A stretch of DNA of 21,415 nt from Polyrhizophydium stewartii (taxonomy: Eukaryota > Chytridiomycota > Chytridiomycetes > Rhizophydiales), in assembly GCA_027604665.1 (NCBI GenBank), contig JADGIZ010000175.1, positions 1 through 21,415 of the forward strand, in the 5' to 3' direction. Of this stretch, positions 18,627 to 21,415 are shown piece after piece. Within the stretch, counting starts at the first letter, position 1, and the number at the start of each line of letters is the position of its first letter. The notes under the pieces were generated by a model. That model did no database searches and was not told the origin of the DNA. It saw only the letters and a list, made by a program, of their open reading frames with translations. The position numbers and the translations under genes are program-made.

Positions 18627-20606
18627 ATGGCGTTCCTGTTCAAGCCCAAGGCCAAGACGCCTGCTGAGCTCGTCCGCGGGCTCAAGGAGGCCGTGGGCCG
18701 CCTTGAGAGCAGCACCGACGCGCGCAAGGTTGGCTGGCATCTCCACACTGCGACTTCAGCGACCATGCACGCCGCCCGCGGCGGCGAGTCGCTTGGCCCG
18801 GCGCACGGCCCCCTCCCCGCTCCCGCAGCCCGCCTGCAGCCCTCGCTCGGCCCCGGCCGGAATCTGGGGTGCGCCGGCGCGGCCGATGAGGCGCGAAGGC
18901 AGGCACCGAGCGAGGCCGGCTGTGCTGCGGGAGGGGCGTGCAAGGCGGCCGTGCGCTGGTGGGGCGTTGCGACTCGGCCGAGCTCGCTGCGGGAGGCCCC
19001 CCCCCCGACTGCTTGCGTGGCGTCCGGCGAGGCCGGTGGACCGCTGCGCCCTGCCGCCGCTTCGCCGCTGCTCAGGGAGTCCAGCGGTTCGCCGGATGGA
19101 CGCTGACAGTCCATTGCGGCATGTGGTCCATGCTCCATGCCTGATCTGCAGCAACAGGCCAACGAGGAGATTTCCAAGAACCTTGTTGCCATGAAGACGG
19201 TCCTGTACGGCGACGGGGGTGCGTCCTCGCGGGCTTCGTGCGCGAGTCGGGATGCCTGCACGGCTGCTGATGCCACGCAGAAAACGACCCGGTTCCCGAG
19301 CTCGTGACGCAGCTGTCGTCCGAGGCCATCAACTCGGATCTGCTTGTTGTGCTTGTCAACAACATCCAGTTCTTTGAGTTTGAGGTGCGATATCGCGCAC
19401 CACGTCGCTTCCCGTCTGTTTTGCAACTCGCTGACGCCCGCGCTCTCTTTACCTTCTGGCCATGATATTGGTGGCCATGTGCATGGCCCGCCGCCTCGTG
19501 TGACATGGCGCTCCCGTGCTTCTTGCGACTTTCTCTTTCGTCGCTTGCTCTCCCGCCGGTGCCAGGCCAAGAAGGATGTGGCGCAGATCTTCAACAATCT
19601 GCTCAAGCGGCAACTTGGATCTCGCTTCCCAACAGCAGACTACATTGGCGGCAAGCCGGATATCCTCTTTGTTCTTGTGGGCGGGCAAGTCTTATGCTGG
19701 ACTGTGCCGCTCTGAGACCGAGCTTTCGACAAGAGACAGCCGACGGCTTACTCTACCCGTGCAGCTATGACAACCAGGACGTATCGCTGAACTGCGGCAT
19801 GATCCTGCGCGAGTGCGTGCGCCACGAACCGCTCGCCAAGGCCGTGCTGGAGTCGCAGCAGTTCTGGCGGTTCTTTGAGTTTGTGGAGCTGTCGACTTTT
19901 GACGTTGCTTCTGATGCCTTTGCGACATTCAAGGACCTGCTGACGCGGCACAAGCTTCTTGTTGCGCGCTTTCTCGAGGCGCGCTACGACGAGGTGCGCA
20001 GATGGACGCGTACAAGCTGCGGACGTCTGTCTTACATGGCTGTGCTGACGGTTGCTCGCAGTTCTTTGCCAGGTACACCAATCTGCTCAACTCGAGCAAC
20101 TACGTTACCAAGCGACAGTCGCTCAAGGTGTGTGAGATTGCGCTGTTCCCTGCTGTTTTTAGAGCGGCATGCTCATGATCGGCTCCCGGCTGCTTGTGCG
20201 CAGTTGCTGGGAGAGTTGCTGCTCGATCGGACCAACTTTGCCATCATGTCCAAGTACATTGCCAACCCAGAAAATCTGAAGCTGATGATGAATCTGCTCA
20301 AGGAAAAGAGCCGAAACATCCAGTTCGAGGCGTTCCATGTCTTCAAGGTGCGTCTTGTTTGTGGATCGAGAGGGCGTCGTGCGCACTGTAGCTGGTGTGA
20401 TTGACGCGAGCTCTGGACGGTCTGCGTGTTTGGATGCACAGGTGTTTGTCGCAAACCCGAACAAGGCCAAGCCCATCTTGGACATCCTGCAGAAGAACAA
20501 GGACAAGCTCGTGACGTACTTATCCAACTTCCACAACGAACGTGCGGACGATGAGCAGTTCAACGACGAGAAGGCGTTTCTGATAAAGCAAATACAGGAC
20601 CTGTGA
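18627..20606 (+). CDS. MO25: MO25/CAB39 (HYM1) scaffold of the STRAD-LKB1 and germinal-centre kinases
   Basis: Eight exons: 18627-18728, 19152-19218, 19281-19384, 19566-19684, 19765-19993, 20062-20127, 20204-20347, 20442-20606, with phases that agree, giving 331 residues (human 341). MO25 is an armadillo-like helical repeat scaffold that activates Ste20-family kinases; the fungal orthologue Hym1 works in the RAM/MOR network for polarity and cell separation. Highly conserved blocks are [107 protein letters not shown] and [18 protein letters not shown], which ends the protein. Intron 1 is 423 nt and very GC-rich, unlike the others (60-181 nt). Intron 4 (19685-19764) starts with GC rather than GT. 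Exon 2 might start at 19158 instead of 19152. Confidence 0.95.
19685..19764 (+). other. GC-AG intron in MO25
   Basis: Exon 4 ends GTG GGC GG and the intron begins GCAAGT, the standard non-canonical GC donor with otherwise perfect consensus. It ends CCCGTGCAG, and joining gives ...LVGG-YDNQD..., which matches the family spacing (human ...LLKG-YESPE...). Phase 2 agrees on both sides. No GT donor nearby gives the conserved protein. Confidence 0.85.
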
Positions 20607-20802
20607 ACCCGCGCTGCCGAGGCGCTGGGCTGACGGGGGCATCTCCTGGGCCTTGTGGCACTGCACCGCGCTTGGTGGCGATGCTCGCCGACGCCGGCGC
20701 GCGCTTTCGCGCACGCATGGGTGGCCATATGGACGCCGCGCAAAGGGAACAAAGCCACCGCCCCCCAGAGCTCGCCTTGTTTCCGAGAAACACAGCATCA
20801 GC
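20607..20802. other. Intergenic region between MO25 and profilin
   Basis: 196 bp between two co-directional genes. It should hold the MO25 3' UTR and the profilin promoter and leader. No regulatory motif can be supported. Confidence 0.5.
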
Positions 20803-21415
20803 ATGTCGTGGTCCGCGTACGTTGACACCAACCTGATCGGCACCGGCAAGGTCACCAAGGCCGCCATCCATGGCCTCGACGGAAACGTCTGGGCCACCAG
20901 CAAGGGCTTCAGCGTATGTCCCCGCCCGCCGCCTTCCGCCTCGTTCTGCCGCCCGAGCTGCCTCTGCGGGGCACCTTGGACGCGCCGCCGCCTCTGCATG
21001 CCCTGCGCCTCCTGTGCCTCGGCGCAAGCTCGCCTCGCCTGCCGCTGTCGCCCTCTCTGGCCGGCGCAGCGGTCTTCCCGCGACGCCATCTTTGCCCCTG
21101 TTGCTGCTGCGGGCGCAGGCCACCCGGCTGTCCAGCTGGCCGGCGACCTCGCCGCCTGTCGCCCCCAGATTGCGGCGCGGGCGGCGAAGGCGCAAGGAGC
21201 TGGCGCGGCGGCAGGCTCTGGCGCCGGGCCTCGTCGCAGGCGCGCGTGTGCGAGCCTGCCCGGGTGCGTGCCTGCGGACTAGGGCGACCAGGCCCCCGCA
21301 GCCCCCGGCCCGCGTCCGGCCCGCGAGGCGCCGTCGCCGCGTGCCGGCTGTGACGCGGGCGAGCCAGGGGTGCAAGATGACCCCGATCTTGCGAGCGCTG
21401 TGGCCGACCCCGCCT
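20803..21415 (+). CDS. Profilin, 5' part only (first exon 20803-20913)
   Basis: Exon 1 (20803-20913) encodes 37 residues: MSWSAYVDTNLIGTGKVTKA, then AIHGLDGNVWATSKGFS, an excellent match to fungal and protist profilins, where the N-terminal helix and the W of MSW form half of the poly-proline binding site. Profilins bind G-actin and poly-proline (formins) and feed filament growth. The exon ends in phase 0 before GTATGT. The rest of the gene (about 90 residues, including the actin-binding face) is not securely in the window: the 500 nt that follow are very GC-rich and probably intron. A stretch at 21370-21415 can be read as VQDDPDLASAVADPA, like the next segment of a profilin, but the nearest AG before it is in the wrong phase. 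The gene is cut by the window edge. Confidence 0.88.
20914..21415 (+). other. Long GC-rich intron of profilin (to the window edge or nearly so)
   Basis: From the GTATGT donor the sequence is extremely C/G-rich with pyrimidine-rich blocks and no stretch resembling profilin until perhaps the last 45 nt. A 271-residue frame on the minus strand (20560-21375) is Arg/Ala-rich with no domain and is not called. At 500 nt this would be the longest intron seen in the window. Confidence 0.55.

Noticed and set aside
18353..19606. 417-residue open frame on the minus strand
   Set aside because: It is Arg/Ala/Gly-rich without any domain and runs antisense through MO25 exons and its long intron. High GC removes stops.
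20560..21375. 271-residue open frame on the minus strand
   Set aside because: Low-complexity Arg/Ala composition, antisense to profilin exon 1 and the MO25 end; no homology-like motif.
21370..21415. Second profilin exon at the window end
   Set aside because: VQDDPDLASAVADPA resembles a profilin segment, but the available AG acceptors give phase 1 or another frame while exon 1 ends in phase 0. Left as a possibility only.
1..21415. tRNA, rRNA or CRISPR features
   Set aside because: No cloverleaf-like sequence, rRNA motif or regularly spaced repeat was seen on either strand by eye.

Overview
The window is eukaryotic nuclear DNA, GC-rich, with compact intron-dense genes. Most introns are 54-130 nt and bounded by GT and AG, usually with a CTGAC-, CTGAT- or TTGAC-like branch-point motif shortly before the AG. 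Gene content points to an opisthokont that makes a flagellum and looks fungal: SEC10, MED17, MO25/HYM1 and a profilin with a fungal-type N-terminus, next to genes of flagellated lineages (CCDC77, a TMEM249-like protein) and the end of a Ty3/gypsy chromovirus. A zoosporic (chytrid-like) early-branching fungus fits best. That assignment is inference from gene content.

Layout. 2-415 (+): C-terminal chromodomain of a Ty3/gypsy polyprotein, followed by a possible polypurine tract and LTR. 5332-959 (-): a Ser/Pro/Ala-rich coding block and an IQ-motif protein, either two genes or one. 6346-7389 (+): TMEM249-like two-pass membrane protein. 10113-7631 (-): CCDC77, 11 exons. 9959-12758 (+): MED17, 8 exons, head-to-head with CCDC77 and possibly overlapping its 5' coding end. 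14228-12892 (-): selenophosphate synthetase, 5 exons. 14476-18323 (+): exocyst subunit SEC10, 17 exons. 18627-20606 (+): MO25/CAB39, 8 exons. 20803 onward (+): profilin, of which only the first exon is certain before the window ends.

The most striking feature is the selenophosphate synthetase. Its active-site residue is encoded by an in-frame TGA (14072-14074, minus strand), in the context K-G-U-G-C-K once a 58-nt intron is removed. A sequence 34 nt past its stop codon folds by eye into a eukaryotic SECIS element with a form 2-like apex (12858-12798). The gene is therefore very probably a selenoprotein gene, and the organism very probably inserts selenocysteine. Selenocysteine use was long thought absent from fungi and is known only from a few early-branching lineages.

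Gene arrangement is tight. There are divergent pairs (SEPHS2/SEC10, 247 bp apart, with a 24-bp tandem duplication between them; CCDC77/MED17; Ser/Pro-rich gene/TMEM249-like) and convergent pairs (TMEM249-like/CCDC77; MED17/SEPHS2, whose stop codons are 133 bp apart with the SECIS in the gap). SEC10, MO25 and profilin lie in tandem on the plus strand; all three families act in polarised growth, cytokinesis or the actin cytoskeleton.

All exon boundaries were placed by hand from splice signals, phase agreement and remembered family similarity. No alignment, search or RNA evidence was available.
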